Shown piece after piece: positions 43,772-53,303 of a stretch of 64,000 bases of DNA. The position numbers were made by a program, and so were the translations under genes. The notes below the pieces were generated by a model. That model saw only the letters and a program-made list of their open reading frames with translations. It was not told the DNA's origin and did no database searches. The stretch comes from Cloacibacillus sp. An23 (GTDB lineage: Bacteria > Synergistota > Synergistia > Synergistales > Synergistaceae): assembly GCF_002159945.1 (NCBI RefSeq), contig NZ_NFJQ01000006.1:149007-213006 (forward strand). Direction: 5' to 3'. Every line of letters starts with the position of its first letter. Position 1 is the first letter of the stretch.

Positions 43772-44944
43772 ATGACCGACAGAATGTACGAAAAACGTTT
43801 TTCCGAACGCAGGGCCGTATGGGGCGCCTGCGCGGCGGCGCTCTGCGTGATCTGCCTTTACATATTTATAAAAATACACGAGACCAGCCTGTGGTCCGCT
43901 GCCGGCGCGGCGTGGGCGTTCCTGTGCGCGGCGGCAGCTCTGATGTCGTTCGCCGCGCGGCGCACGAAGCTGCTGTCGCGTTCGCCGAAGCTGCGGCTCC
44001 TGGCCGACTGGGGCGGCGGGCTGTGGTTCATCTTCGTGACGTGGTCGTTCGCGCTGCTAGCTGTGATAGGGGCTGCGGACAGAATTTTCGGCTTCGGAGC
44101 GGGCGCGGCCTTTTCGCTCGCGTCGTCGTTCCTGTCTGCGTTTTGTCTCATAGCCTGCAGCGTGCGCTGCGCGCTGACGCCATGCGCGACATTCATAAAG
44201 ATAGAGACGGACAAGCTGCCGCCTGAGACGGAGAGGCTGCGCGTCGTCCAGCTCACCGACCTGCATCTCGGCCCGTCGTCCGGCGCGCGCCAGCTCGCGC
44301 GCGTGCTGCGTCTCGTGCGCGAGGCCGCGCCCGATATGGTCGTCGTCACGGGCGACGTGACGGACGGGCGCCTTGAGGGACGCTCGCGCGAGACGGCGAT
44401 GTTCCGCCGCATAAAGCCGAAGTACGGATTTTTCGCCGTGACGGGAAATCACGATTTTTACGACGATGTCGAAGAATCCCTTAAATTTATGCGGATGTCG
44501 GGGATGCGGGTGCTGCGCGGCGAGGCGGCCGAGGCCGGCGGGATCGTCGTAGAGGGCGTGGACGACCGCGACCACCTGATAGAGGACAAATGGGGGCTGA
44601 CGCGCTCAGAGACGCTCATCGTCAACACGAAGAGCCGCTTCCCGGATAAATTCATCCTGCTGCTGCGCCACCGCCCCGTCGTCGAAATCGGCACGGAGGG
44701 CTTCTTCGACCTTCAGCTTTCGGGGCACACTCACGGCGGGCAGGTCATACCGTTCCTTTCGTCGCGGCTGTTCATTCGGGGACATTCTCGCGGACTGAAA
44801 AAGCTTAAGCACGGCAGCATGCTCTACACCAGCAACGGCTCGGGCTACGTCGGCCCGCCGGTGCGCCTCTTCGCGCCGCCGGAGATAGTCGTTATAGACA
44901 TAGTGAAAAAAGGAGGCGCGCCGGGTGCCGCGTCCGCGCGGTAG
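43772..44944 (+). CDS. Membrane-anchored calcineurin-like metallophosphoesterase
   Basis: A 390-residue protein. Four N-terminal hydrophobic segments (to about residue 130) precede a phosphoesterase domain with all five motifs: QLTDLHLG, VVTGDVTDG, TGNHDFY, LLRHRP and SGHTHGGQ. Similar to YkuE/YaeI-type enzymes, which act on lipid-linked substrates at the inner membrane; the substrate here is unknown. Translationally coupled to cls (1 bp) and overlapping the next gene by 20 bp. Confidence 0.88.
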   Translation: MTDRMYEKRFSERRAVWGACAAALCVICLYIFIKIHETSLWSAAGAAWAFLCAAAALMSFAARRTKLLSRSPKLRLLADWGGGLWFIFVTWSFALLAVIGAADRIFGFGAGAAFSLASSFLSAFCLIACSVRCALTPCATFIKIETDKLPPETERLRVVQLTDLHLGPSSGARQLARVLRLVREAAPDMVVVTGDVTDGRLEGRSRETAMFRRIKPKYGFFAVTGNHDFYDDVEESLKFMRMSGMRVLRGEAAEAGGIVVEGVDDRDHLIEDKWGLTRSETLIVNTKSRFPDKFILLLRHRPVVEIGTEGFFDLQLSGHTHGGQVIPFLSSRLFIRGHSRGLKKLKHGSMLYTSNGSGYVGPPVRLFAPPEIVVIDIVKKGGAPGAASAR

Positions 44945-46172
44945 GTTCGACTCTGAAAAATTTGAAAAAACTGGAGGCGCGCCGGAGCGCAATCCCGCGC
45001 CGCGCGAAGCGGCGCTGCCGAAGGAGCTCGACGTCGCGGGGCTGCCCGATGGAGAATGGATAGCGCGCGGCGTCTACCGCATGGAGCGGCGGTTCCGCTA
45101 CGGCTCGGCCTACGGCAGGAACGTGCTGACGCCGCCCGGCGAAAGCGGAGCGGCTCTGAAGCTCTGGGGCGGCAGCGAACGGCCTGTATTCCTCGACACG
45201 GAGACGACCGGCCTCTCGGGCGGCACGGGGACCTACGCCTTCCTCATCGGCCTCGGGATATGCGCCGAGGACTGCCTGCGCGTCGTCCAGCTCTTTCTCG
45301 CCGGCCCCGCGTGGGAACGGTCATGGCTCGAGGCAGTGGAGAACGAGCTGCCGCATGGCTGCGGCCTCGTCACCTACAACGGGCGCGCCTTCGATCTGCC
45401 GCTGCTGCTGACGCGCTACACCCTCGCCCGCAGCGTGCCGTCGTGGAGATACGCGCCGCACATGGACCTGCTCATGCTCGCGCGCCACTTTTACCGCGGG
45501 CGGCTCGAATCATGCTCGCTCTCGTCGATGGAAAAAAACGTCCTCGGCCTGCGCCGCAGCGGCGAAGACGTGCCCGGCAGCCAGATCCCGTGGATGTACA
45601 CGCGGTTCCTGCGCGACTCCGACGCTTCGCCGCTGCGCGGCGTCTTCTACCACAACACGCTCGACATAGTGTCGCTTGCCGTCCTTCAGCGCCGCATCGC
45701 GGCTATGGCCTCCGGCGACTGCGACTGCGCCGCGGACATGGTGCGCGCGGGCGACCTGTGGCTTGCGAAGGGCTTCGAGGAGAGGGCGCGCGAGACGTGG
45801 CGCGCCGCGCTCGGCTTCACGCGCGACCGCCACGCCGCGCTGCTGCGCCTCGCGGAAACCGAACGAGCGGCGGGGAACTACCGCGCCGCGTACGGCTACT
45901 ACAAAGAATCGCTCGCGACCGAGCGCCGCCCGGTGCGCACGCTAGAAACGATGGCGAAGATAGAAGAACACCGCTTCCGCCGCCCGGCCGACGCGCTCGC
46001 CCATGCGCGGGAGGCGCTGCGCTGGCTCGAACGCCACAGGATATTCAAGGACAAAAACTGGGAGGCCGACCGCGCCTCGCTGCTCCACAGAATAGAGCGC
46101 CTCGAAAGAAAAACCGCGCGCGTCCCGGGTGAAAGACAAGGCGAAATCCTGTCAGGCGGCGAGGAAATCTGA
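44925..46172 (+). CDS. YprB-like RNase H-fold exonuclease domain with TPR repeats
   Basis: A 415-residue protein started by GTG 44925 after GGAGG inside the preceding gene. VFLDTETTGLSGGTGTYAFLIGLG begins a DEDD-type nuclease fold with the later LVTYNGRAFDLPLL and HNTLDIVSLAVL. The C-terminal 130 residues look like TPR helices (AKGFEERARETWRAAL, AAGNYRAAYGYYKESLA). Homologous to Bacillus YprB, thought to act in DNA metabolism. Third gene of the cls operon. Confidence 0.82.
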   Translation: MPRPRGRFDSEKFEKTGGAPERNPAPREAALPKELDVAGLPDGEWIARGVYRMERRFRYGSAYGRNVLTPPGESGAALKLWGGSERPVFLDTETTGLSGGTGTYAFLIGLGICAEDCLRVVQLFLAGPAWERSWLEAVENELPHGCGLVTYNGRAFDLPLLLTRYTLARSVPSWRYAPHMDLLMLARHFYRGRLESCSLSSMEKNVLGLRRSGEDVPGSQIPWMYTRFLRDSDASPLRGVFYHNTLDIVSLAVLQRRIAAMASGDCDCAADMVRAGDLWLAKGFEERARETWRAALGFTRDRHAALLRLAETERAAGNYRAAYGYYKESLATERRPVRTLETMAKIEEHRFRRPADALAHAREALRWLERHRIFKDKNWEADRASLLHRIERLERKTARVPGERQGEILSGGEEI

Positions 46173-46782
46173 GCCGCTCGCCGAAACGCGGGAAAACGCA
46201 GCGGCTTCTGGAAATTTTCCCAAGGCCGCGCCGCCGCGCCCCTGTCCGGAAACTTCCGAAATGCCGCCGGAAGAGCGCAAAACTTACTGGCCGTTCCGCC
46301 GCCTCCGCACTTATATAATGTTTTGACTTTTTCAGAAAACGCCGTCGTTCCGCAAACGTTTTGCGCCCTATCGGACGCCGCGGCTAATTCCGTTCAGTAT
46401 CAGCGTGTTGCCGGATGTCCCGGCCGTTAGACCGCCTGGACGGTACAATAGAATAAAAAAATCATGCCGTCCCGCGAATGTCCGGCGCGCGGCGAAGCCG
46501 GGCGGCCCCCCCGCTGGGCCTCCGCCCCGTATCCAATAGCCGCCTTCGCCGCCGTATCGCTTCGTTCGGCCTCGGCTTTGGGAACTGAGGTTTTGCATGG
46601 GCGGCCACGTTTCGTCACGTACGCGGAATTTTCGCGGACGCCACAAAGAACCGCGACGCCGCGGCGTTTTCCGCCGTTGTATAAAACGTTCGAAAAAGGC
46701 TGAGCGCCGCAGAAAAATGCTATAATTGCGACGAATGTGTAAAATTTATACCGGCTTATCAGTTGAAAGGAGAAAACATAAA
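46173..46782 (+). other. Intergenic region before argH, no gene recognised
   Basis: About 610 bases with GC-rich, low-complexity stretches and a C-run (7 C at 46506-46512). Frames on both strands are short and lack motifs and start signals. TATAAT at 46721-46726 is a plausible -10 for argH; the -35 region is poor. Confidence 0.5.
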
Positions 46783-48198
46783 ATGTGGAAAGGACGATTC
46801 TCGCAGGACATGGACGCGGCGGTGCTCGGTTTTACTCAGTCGCTTGACCTCGACTGGCGCATGGCGCAGGCCGACATACGCGGCAGCATCGCGCACGTGC
46901 GCATGCTCGCGCACACGGGGCTGCTCGCAGGCGACGAAGCCGAGACGATAGAGAAAAACCTCCGCGAGATAGCGCAGGAGATAAAGGACGGGACTTTCAA
47001 ACCGAAGGTCGAGCTCGAGGACGTCCACATGAACATCGAATCGCGCCTCATAGAAAAATGCGGCGCGACCGGCGCGCGCCTCCACATGGGGCGCAGCCGC
47101 AACGACCAGGTCAACACGACCGTGCGCCTCTACCTGCGCAAAGAGCTGCTCGGGATATGGGAAGGGCTCGAAACTCTGATAAACGTGCTGCTTGTGAAAG
47201 CCGAGGAACACGCGGACGTAGTCGTCCCGGGCTACACCCACCTCCAGCAGGCGCAGCCGGTCTCGATGGGGCACTTCTGGGCGGCGCACGCGCAGGCCTT
47301 CATGCGCGACGCGCGGCGCCTGCTCGCGGCCTACGACGCCGTGGACGAATCTCCGCTCGGATGCGGCGCGCTCGCCGGCTCCACGCTGCCGCTCGACCGC
47401 GAATTCACCATGCGCGACATGGGCTTCTCGCGCATGACGGAAAACAGCATGGACACGGTAGCGCACCGCGACCACTTCCTCGACATCCTCTACTTCGCCG
47501 CCGTCTTCGGCGACCACGTAAGCCGCCTGTCGGAAGACCTCATCATATACTTCACGACGGAATTCGGCTGGGTCAGGCTGCCGGACTCCTTCTGCACCGG
47601 CTCGAGCATCATGCCGCAGAAGAAGAACCCCGACGTGCTCGAGCTGCTGCGCGGCAAAACGGGACAGATCACCGGCGCGCTAGTAGACCTTCTCACAATG
47701 ATGAAAGGAATCCCGCTCACCTACAACCGCGACCTTCAGGACGACAAACGCGGCCTATTCCGCACGCTCGAATGCCTCGGACTCATCTTCTCCGTGCTGC
47801 CGCCGCTTCTCGCCCACGTCGAAATCGACGAAGAAAAGGCGAACCGCGGCTTCGCCGACGGCCTCATCCTCGCCACCGACGTCGCGGAATACCTGGTGCT
47901 GCGCGGCGTGCCCTTCCGCAGCGCGCATGAAAAAGTCGGCCACGCCGTCCGCTGGTGCATCGAGCACGACCGTCCGATGGACAAGCTGACGCTCGCCGAA
48001 TGGCAGGCCGTAATCCCCGAAGTAGGCGAAGACCTCCTCCCGCTGCTGACGCCGCGCCGCTCTATGGAGCGCCGCAACACCTACGGCGGCGCCTCGCCCG
48101 AACAGGTGCGCGGACAGATAGCCCGCGCGAAAGAAAAACTCGCCGCCTACGGGCGCGAGATGAACGCATACAAAGACCGCCTGCCGGATATGCTGTAA
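46783..48198 (+). CDS. argH: Argininosuccinate lyase
   Basis: A 471-residue enzyme of the aspartase/fumarase superfamily that splits argininosuccinate to arginine and fumarate. LHMGRSRNDQVNT, GYTHLQQAQPVSMGHF and the flexible signature loop GSSIMPQKKNPDVLE with the catalytic Ser are intact. ATG 46783 follows AAAGGAG; the frame is open 57 bases upstream but without signal. No other arginine gene is adjacent. Confidence 0.97.
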   Translation: MWKGRFSQDMDAAVLGFTQSLDLDWRMAQADIRGSIAHVRMLAHTGLLAGDEAETIEKNLREIAQEIKDGTFKPKVELEDVHMNIESRLIEKCGATGARLHMGRSRNDQVNTTVRLYLRKELLGIWEGLETLINVLLVKAEEHADVVVPGYTHLQQAQPVSMGHFWAAHAQAFMRDARRLLAAYDAVDESPLGCGALAGSTLPLDREFTMRDMGFSRMTENSMDTVAHRDHFLDILYFAAVFGDHVSRLSEDLIIYFTTEFGWVRLPDSFCTGSSIMPQKKNPDVLELLRGKTGQITGALVDLLTMMKGIPLTYNRDLQDDKRGLFRTLECLGLIFSVLPPLLAHVEIDEEKANRGFADGLILATDVAEYLVLRGVPFRSAHEKVGHAVRWCIEHDRPMDKLTLAEWQAVIPEVGEDLLPLLTPRRSMERRNTYGGASPEQVRGQIARAKEKLAAYGREMNAYKDRLPDML

Positions 48199-48221
48199 GG
48201 CGGGAACAAAAAATACGAAAA

Positions 48222-48260
48222 GGCAGCCGCGACAGTCGTCTATCCCCGAACGCGGCTGCC
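48222..48260 (-). terminator. Terminator of mutT (minus strand)
   Basis: GGCAGCCGCG and CGCGGCTGCC form a 10-bp stem; the T-run is on the minus strand (A-run at 48211-48220 on plus). It may also slow transcription from argH. Confidence 0.75.
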
Positions 48261-48292
48261 CTCGTCATTGCGCGCCTGCGCTGAACGGATGT

Positions 48293-48694
48293 CTACTCTT
48301 CGCGCGAAGCGTCTTCGTCTCGCAGCTTTTCCAGAAAGGACACGTCTGCCGGACAAAAGTCGTATTGAGATATCTCTTTCGCCGTTATCCATTTTATGTC
48401 GCTGTGTTCGAGCGCGCGCGGCTCGCCCTTGATTATCTCGGCGTTGAAGAGCATAAGATGGACGGTCAGATCTGTATAGCTGTGCGACGTTTCAGCGAAA
48501 AGAGTGCCTACGGTGAGGCCGACGCCGAGCTCCTCGCGGCATTCCCGCGCGAGAGCCTGTTCCTTCGTCTCGCCGGGCTCGACCTTGCCGCCGGGAAACT
48601 CCCACAGCGTCCCGCGCGCCTTGTGCGCGGGACGCCTGCATATCATAAATCTGCCCCCGTCGCGTATGAGCGCCGCGACCACCTCTGCGGTCAT
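48293..48694 (-). CDS. mutT: NUDIX hydrolase, MutT-type (8-oxo-dGTP diphosphatase)
   Basis: A 133-residue NUDIX enzyme. The Nudix box GKVEPGETKEQALARECREELG is complete, and WEFPGG, TSHSYTDLTVHLMLF and a C-terminal W-x-T-x-x-E resemble MutT. ATG 48694 gives the better distance to AAGAGG than the ATG six bases upstream. It is the last chromosomal-backbone gene before the island border. Confidence 0.9.
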   Translation of the reverse strand: MTAEVVAALIRDGGRFMICRRPAHKARGTLWEFPGGKVEPGETKEQALARECREELGVGLTVGTLFAETSHSYTDLTVHLMLFNAEIIKGEPRALEHSDIKWITAKEISQYDFCPADVSFLEKLRDEDASREE

Positions 48695-48828
48695 GACCAT
48701 GCGCCTCTTTCGGCGTTTGCCGTAAATTTGTCAAAAATATAAAATTCCACTCGTAACGCGATTTTCATCGGAAACTCCCCCAATATGCGCCGTCACAGGC
48801 GTTTGAACTGAGCTATTGTAACAAAAAA

Positions 48829-48854
48829 ACTCCCCGAAGCATTTCTCGGGGAGT
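48829..48854 (-). terminator. Orphan tRNA terminator at the island border
   Basis: ACTCCCCGA and TCGGGGAGT form a stem; on the minus strand seven T follow. On that strand it stands ten bases after the tRNA 3'-end fragment at 48865-48877, as a terminator would behind a tRNA gene. Confidence 0.75.
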
Positions 48855-48864
48855 CTGTATTTTC

Positions 48865-48877
48865 TGGAGCCGGCGAA
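48865..48877 (-). other. Attachment-site core: 3' end of a tRNA-Thr gene (attL)
   Basis: Minus strand reads TTCGCCGGCTCCA: CCA end, discriminator T and acceptor strand CGCCGGC, which matches common bacterial tRNA-Thr (5' GCCGGCG). The tRNA body is missing to the right, where AT-rich sequence and an integrase gene begin. This is the expected left scar of an element integrated into the tRNA 3' end; the intact tRNA should be at the far, right-hand end outside the window. Confidence 0.65.
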
Positions 48878-49042
48878 AATGTTGATATTAGCTGATTTAT
48901 AGACATATCAAAAATAATCTATAAAAAACTTGCAAACACTATAATGTAATTTTGGGTGGGTTTTAAGTGGGGTTGAAATTGACATAAAACTATATAAGGA
49001 ATATATAAAATCTAGTCTATTATATTATAAAAGAGGCGTAAT

Positions 49043-50273
49043 ATGGCGAAATTAAGACAAAGCGATGTCAACAAAGCTAAGCCGCGCGATACGAAATATA
49101 AATTGTGGGATGAAGGAGGGCTTTATTTGCTCGTACAGCCCTCCGGGGTGAAATCGTACTATCTGCTGTACAAGGATCCAAACGGCAAGAAAAGAGAGAT
49201 AAAAATAGCGGATGGCGGATCGTCGCTGCAAGAAGCACGAGGGCTGGCGCAAATGTGGAAAGGTACGGCCGCGCGAGGGAGCGATCCGCAAAAAAAGTTT
49301 AAACCGGGGCCAAATGACCGCCCGAAAATCGAAGTTGTGAAAGATCCTACCGTGCGCGATGTGCGTAACGCTTATAAAGCTTATCTGATGCCGGATGATG
49401 ACAGTATCATTCCGCCGTTAAAGAACGGTTCGAAAACAATAGGTCAGATTGACGCGATGCGGCTTTTTACTGGATTCTTCGACAAACATTTTTCTCAGAT
49501 CGACTATTCCGTTATCCAGCAATACGTCACTTTCGCTAAATCTGCACGCAGAAATAGAGAAATAACGATCAACGGAAGGCTGCGCCATTTTTGCGTCATG
49601 TGGAACTGGGGCATAAAAAATAAACTAATTTCTGACAGATATCAACCACCGGAAAATTATAAGCTGCAAGAAAAGGACAGCACAAAACGTGTACGCTATC
49701 TTACTCCCGAAGAGCGCGAACGACTGTACCGAGCATTGGACGAACGAGAAAAAGAGCGCGGAATCGACTATCTTAAGACGGCGGTCATCGTCTCCAACTA
49801 CACCGGCATACGTCAGAACGCCCTGCTGGCTTATGACATAGGGTGACCTGACCGAACACACAAACGGCAAGTGGACGATGCACTTATCTCCGATGTAGTC
49901 AAAATCTGTAAAAGATTACGATCTTCCGTTGTCTGATCGTGTCGTAAACTCCTTGAAAAGCTGGAAACAATATTCAGAAAAAGAGTGGAGAAACGTTAAG
50001 CCAAGCGACTATGTCATCAGATATGGCAAAATCGGTGCTCCACTGACAGAAATAAAAAGATCTTGGCTTTCTGTTTTGAGGCGAGCGCAAATAACGGACT
50101 TCAGGTGGCACGACCTAAGACACGACTTCGCTTCTCAGCTCGTTATGAATGGCGTGCCGCTCGAACAAGTCCAGAAGCTTATGACGCATGAAACGATATC
50201 CATGACGTTACGCTATGCCCATTTTGCGCAGAATATATTGCAGGACGCGGCCAATAAGCTGAACGCCCTATGA
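49043..50273 (+). pseudogene. Tyrosine recombinase (integrase), frameshifted
   Basis: A phage/island-type integrase with an N-terminal DUF4102-like arm-binding start (LRQSDVNKAKPRDTKYKLWDEGGLYLLV), core-binding domain, and catalytic domain with Arg in NYTGIRQNALLAL and HDLRHDFASQLV, then LMTHETISMTLRYAH. The frame is lost at about 49840: stop after AYDIG, and single-base changes near 49848, 49894 and 49905 are needed to rejoin EHTNGKWTMHL to VKDYDLPLSDRVVN. All catalytic residues survive in the pieces, so decay is recent, but the enzyme cannot be made. The island is probably fixed unless helped by another recombinase. Confidence 0.88.
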
Positions 50274-50407
50274 TGCGTTTATAGATGTCGTTTATTGTGC
50301 GCATTGGTGATTCACCAAAGAACGGAATATAATATATAATTATGTCAGGTTAGTGATATAAAATATGACCGAATGAAATTATAAAAAATGCCGGATGTGA
50401 GAGCCGA

Positions 50408-51685
50408 ATGAAGCGTCAGGAATATAAAGAACGCATAATCGATAAGAAAGTCGACGAATACCTCGCAGCTTTTGGAGCCGTCTGTATCGAAGGGCCGAAA
50501 TGGTGCGGCAAGACATGGACGTCATCATATCACTGCAATAGTGAGATTTATATCGGCGATCCGGCTGGGAACTTTCAGAACCGGCATTTAGCCGAGATCG
50601 CGCCCGAGCTGGTACTTGAGGGCGAAACTCCCAGGCTGATCGACGAGTGGCAGGAGGTGCCGCCACTGTGGGACGCGGTTCGTTATAAAGTCGACGAAAC
50701 GCATCAAAGGGGGCAATTTATCCTCACAGGCTCAGCCACGCCAAACCACAAGGGGATTTTGCACAGCGGCGCGGGACGTATCGGACGGCTGCGAATGCGC
50801 CCGATGTCGCTTTACGAATCCGGAGATTCAAGTGGATGCGTGTCGCTTGAAAAGCTTTGCAGCGGCGAAATCACGCCGTCCATGACGGGAACTGTAGATC
50901 TCAGAGAACTGATAAAGCTGATTATACGCGGAGGCTGGCCCGGCAGCTTGGGGTTGCTTTTGGAGCAGGCTGCGCTGCTTCCATCCGAATACCTCAACGC
51001 CGTAATCGACGACGACGTTTATCGTATAGACGGAGTGCGGCGGGATACGTCAAAAATGCGTTTGCTGCTGCGTTCGCTCGCGCGCAACGAAAGCACGACC
51101 GTAAGCAATAAAACTCTTGTTCGAGACATAAAAGCGATTGACGACGAAGATATAGACGCCGATACGGTCGCCTCTTATCTCGATATACTAAAAAGACTGT
51201 TCATCACTGACAATCAGCCGCCGTTCGCGTCTAACATCCGCTCGTCAGTCCGCGTCAAGCAATCCGAAAAAAGACATCTCGCAGACCCGTCTCTTGCCTG
51301 TGCTTTGCTGAAAGCGACGCCGGATGGGTTATTGAACGACCTTGAAACTCTGGGCTTTTTATTCGAGGCGCTGTGTGAGCGCGACCTGCGCATTTACGCG
51401 GAATCTTTCGGCGGCAGTCTCTACCATTATCAGGACTATAAAAACAACGAGATCGACGCCGTCATAGAAATGCCGGACGGGAACTGGTGCGCCTTTGAAA
51501 TCAAACTTGGCGCCAACCAAATCGACGCGGCTGCCGCGAGCCTGCTTAAAATACAAAAGCAAACTGCGGAATCTCCGGGCAGCAAGCCGCCGTCCGTCCT
51601 ATGCGTCATCTGCGGCATGGCAAACGCCGCATATAAGCGCCCGGACGGCGTGTTCGTGGCGCCTCCGACAGCGCTGAAAAATTAG
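50408..51685 (+). CDS. AAA-family ATPase with C-terminal DUF4143
   Basis: A 425-residue P-loop protein. Walker A-like GPKWCGKT (about 29-36), Walker B-like RLIDEWQEVP, sensor QFILTGSATP, then DUF4143 with FLFEALCERDLRIYAE and a restriction-like YQDYKNNEIDAVIE...FEIKLG. Such ATPases are common in anaerobe genomes, are often on mobile islands, and have no settled function. Start at ATG after GAGAG, just behind the broken integrase. Confidence 0.85.
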   Translation: MKRQEYKERIIDKKVDEYLAAFGAVCIEGPKWCGKTWTSSYHCNSEIYIGDPAGNFQNRHLAEIAPELVLEGETPRLIDEWQEVPPLWDAVRYKVDETHQRGQFILTGSATPNHKGILHSGAGRIGRLRMRPMSLYESGDSSGCVSLEKLCSGEITPSMTGTVDLRELIKLIIRGGWPGSLGLLLEQAALLPSEYLNAVIDDDVYRIDGVRRDTSKMRLLLRSLARNESTTVSNKTLVRDIKAIDDEDIDADTVASYLDILKRLFITDNQPPFASNIRSSVRVKQSEKRHLADPSLACALLKATPDGLLNDLETLGFLFEALCERDLRIYAESFGGSLYHYQDYKNNEIDAVIEMPDGNWCAFEIKLGANQIDAAAASLLKIQKQTAESPGSKPPSVLCVICGMANAAYKRPDGVFVAPPTALKN

Positions 51686-52190
51686 CGGTAGTAATTTGAC
51701 AATTGACTATGCCGAGCGCTGAATGTTCTCCACATTCGACTTATCACCATACGTGACGCAATAGTCATGATACCTTTTATTTTTATGCCCGATACTGCCG
51801 AATCCAGTGCATTTTCATTGCGCAATATCGGCGAGTTTCTCTGTTGCGACACTTGTTCGGTCAGCCACTTAAGCACATATATCTGCTTGATGCCGTTATG
51901 CGAGGCAACAAGGCCGTAATCTATCGGAATTTCAGATTATGGTCTCTGATGTCGTCAAGCGATGCCAGATCAAGTTCCGGCATTTTTCCATGGCATCCGC
52001 ACACAAAACGACAAATCTTATTAATAAAGACTTGTCGTTTTTAAGACTATATACCATTTTCTGTCATCGAAGCTATAAGCAAAAATAGGTAATATTAATG
52101 ATTCTAAACCGTTTCCTATTCGCATGTATCTAAAAGTATGCGGCAGTATAGTGTGTAACTTTTACTACGCTGATGATTTTTGTCGAGACG
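51686..52190 (+). other. Degenerate intergenic region of the island
   Basis: Short frames on the minus strand (for example LKWLTEQVSQQRNSPILRNE near 51800 and PELDLASLDDIRDHNLKFR near 51960, ended by a stop) look like a broken gene, not recognised. A strong terminator at 52005-52042 lies between it and the polysaccharide operon. Confidence 0.5.
52005..52042. terminator. Bidirectional terminator at the end of the polysaccharide operon
   Basis: AAAACGACAA pairs with TTGTCGTTTT around an AT-rich loop containing a smaller TCTT/AAGA stem; runs of T/A on both sides. Confidence 0.8.
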
Positions 52191-53300
52191 CTAGCATCGG
52201 ATATTTTGCATAAAAGCCCTCATATTTTCAGCCGGGCTTGTCGTTGGCCGCCCAAGATCAGCCCGAGCTCCGATAGCAGCCTTAGCCTCTATAAATGCCA
52301 ACTTTTCAGCTTTTTTAGCTTCTTCAAGTGCAGCATCGAGTTCATCATAACTACTCACTATTTTGCAGAATGGATACCCGCACCCTTCAGCTATTTTTAT
52401 CAGATCTATCGCACCGGCGACGGTAGGCATTCCACCAACGCTCTCGTGCGCATTATTATTAATGACGACATGGACCATATTGTTAGGTTTGTTTGCCCCT
52501 ATTACCGCCATTGCCCCCATATGCATAAGTACAGCGCCATCTCCATCGATACACCAAACTTTTCTTTCTGGTCTTTTGAGAGCAATTCCAAGAGCGATGG
52601 ATGAGCTGTGTCCCATTGAGCCTACTGTCAGAAAATCATGTTCATGCCCCTGGTGCTTAGCCTCTCGTATTTCGAACAGTTCTCGTGAAGCTTTCCCCGT
52701 TGTTGAGACTATTAAATCATTACCGGCAGCATTAACAATATGCTCAATGATTTTTTCTCTCAACATGGTGTTTGTATTTTTATATTCAGCCTTACCATCA
52801 AAATCCAGCGCACCCTTTTTTACAACAAACGCAACGCTTTTACCGGAAGCGAGCAATGGAGAAAAAACTTCTTTCATATGTCTTATAAGTTCATCCTCTG
52901 TTGTATGCTTATTGATAACAAATGATGATATGCCTAAGTCTGACAATAACTTTAACGTAATCTCTCCCTGAAACATATGCTGAGGTTCGTCATGTACCCC
53001 CGGTTCCCCACGCCATCCAATAATGAATATGCATGGAATGCCGTATACTTTTTCATTTAATAAAGACGCAACAGGATTCACTATATTTCCTATTCCGCTG
53101 TTCTGAAGATACACTACCGGAGTTTTGCCAGTCGCAAGATAATATCCGGCTGCAAGACCGACAGCATTGCCCTCGTTTGCCGCAATGATATGTTTATCTG
53201 ATATTCCATATTCATTTATAAGATAACTGCAAAGCGGTTTCAGCTGTGAATCTGGGACGCCTGTAAAAAAGTCGTAGTCTTTTAAAAACGATAAATTCAT
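52191..53300 (-). CDS. ppd: Phosphonopyruvate decarboxylase
   Basis: A 369-residue TPP enzyme of the Ppd family. FTGVPDSQLKPL, AANEGNAVGLAAGYYLATG with the catalytic Glu, GWRGEPGVHDEPQH, and the TPP motif GDGAVLMHMGAMAVIGANKPNN are characteristic. It converts phosphonopyruvate to phosphonoacetaldehyde, the irreversible step that drives phosphonate biosynthesis. The reductase and PEP mutase genes sit directly upstream with 3-bp gaps, so the operon order matches the pathway in reverse. Confidence 0.94.
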   Translation of the reverse strand: MNLSFLKDYDFFTGVPDSQLKPLCSYLINEYGISDKHIIAANEGNAVGLAAGYYLATGKTPVVYLQNSGIGNIVNPVASLLNEKVYGIPCIFIIGWRGEPGVHDEPQHMFQGEITLKLLSDLGISSFVINKHTTEDELIRHMKEVFSPLLASGKSVAFVVKKGALDFDGKAEYKNTNTMLREKIIEHIVNAAGNDLIVSTTGKASRELFEIREAKHQGHEHDFLTVGSMGHSSSIALGIALKRPERKVWCIDGDGAVLMHMGAMAVIGANKPNNMVHVVINNNAHESVGGMPTVAGAIDLIKIAEGCGYPFCKIVSSYDELDAALEEAKKAEKLAFIEAKAAIGARADLGRPTTSPAENMRAFMQNIRC

Positions 53301-53303
53301 TTC

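Noticed and set aside
46173..46725. Possible IS or prophage remnant before argH
   Set aside because: No transposase motif or terminal repeat could be read on either strand; composition is simply GC-rich and repetitive.
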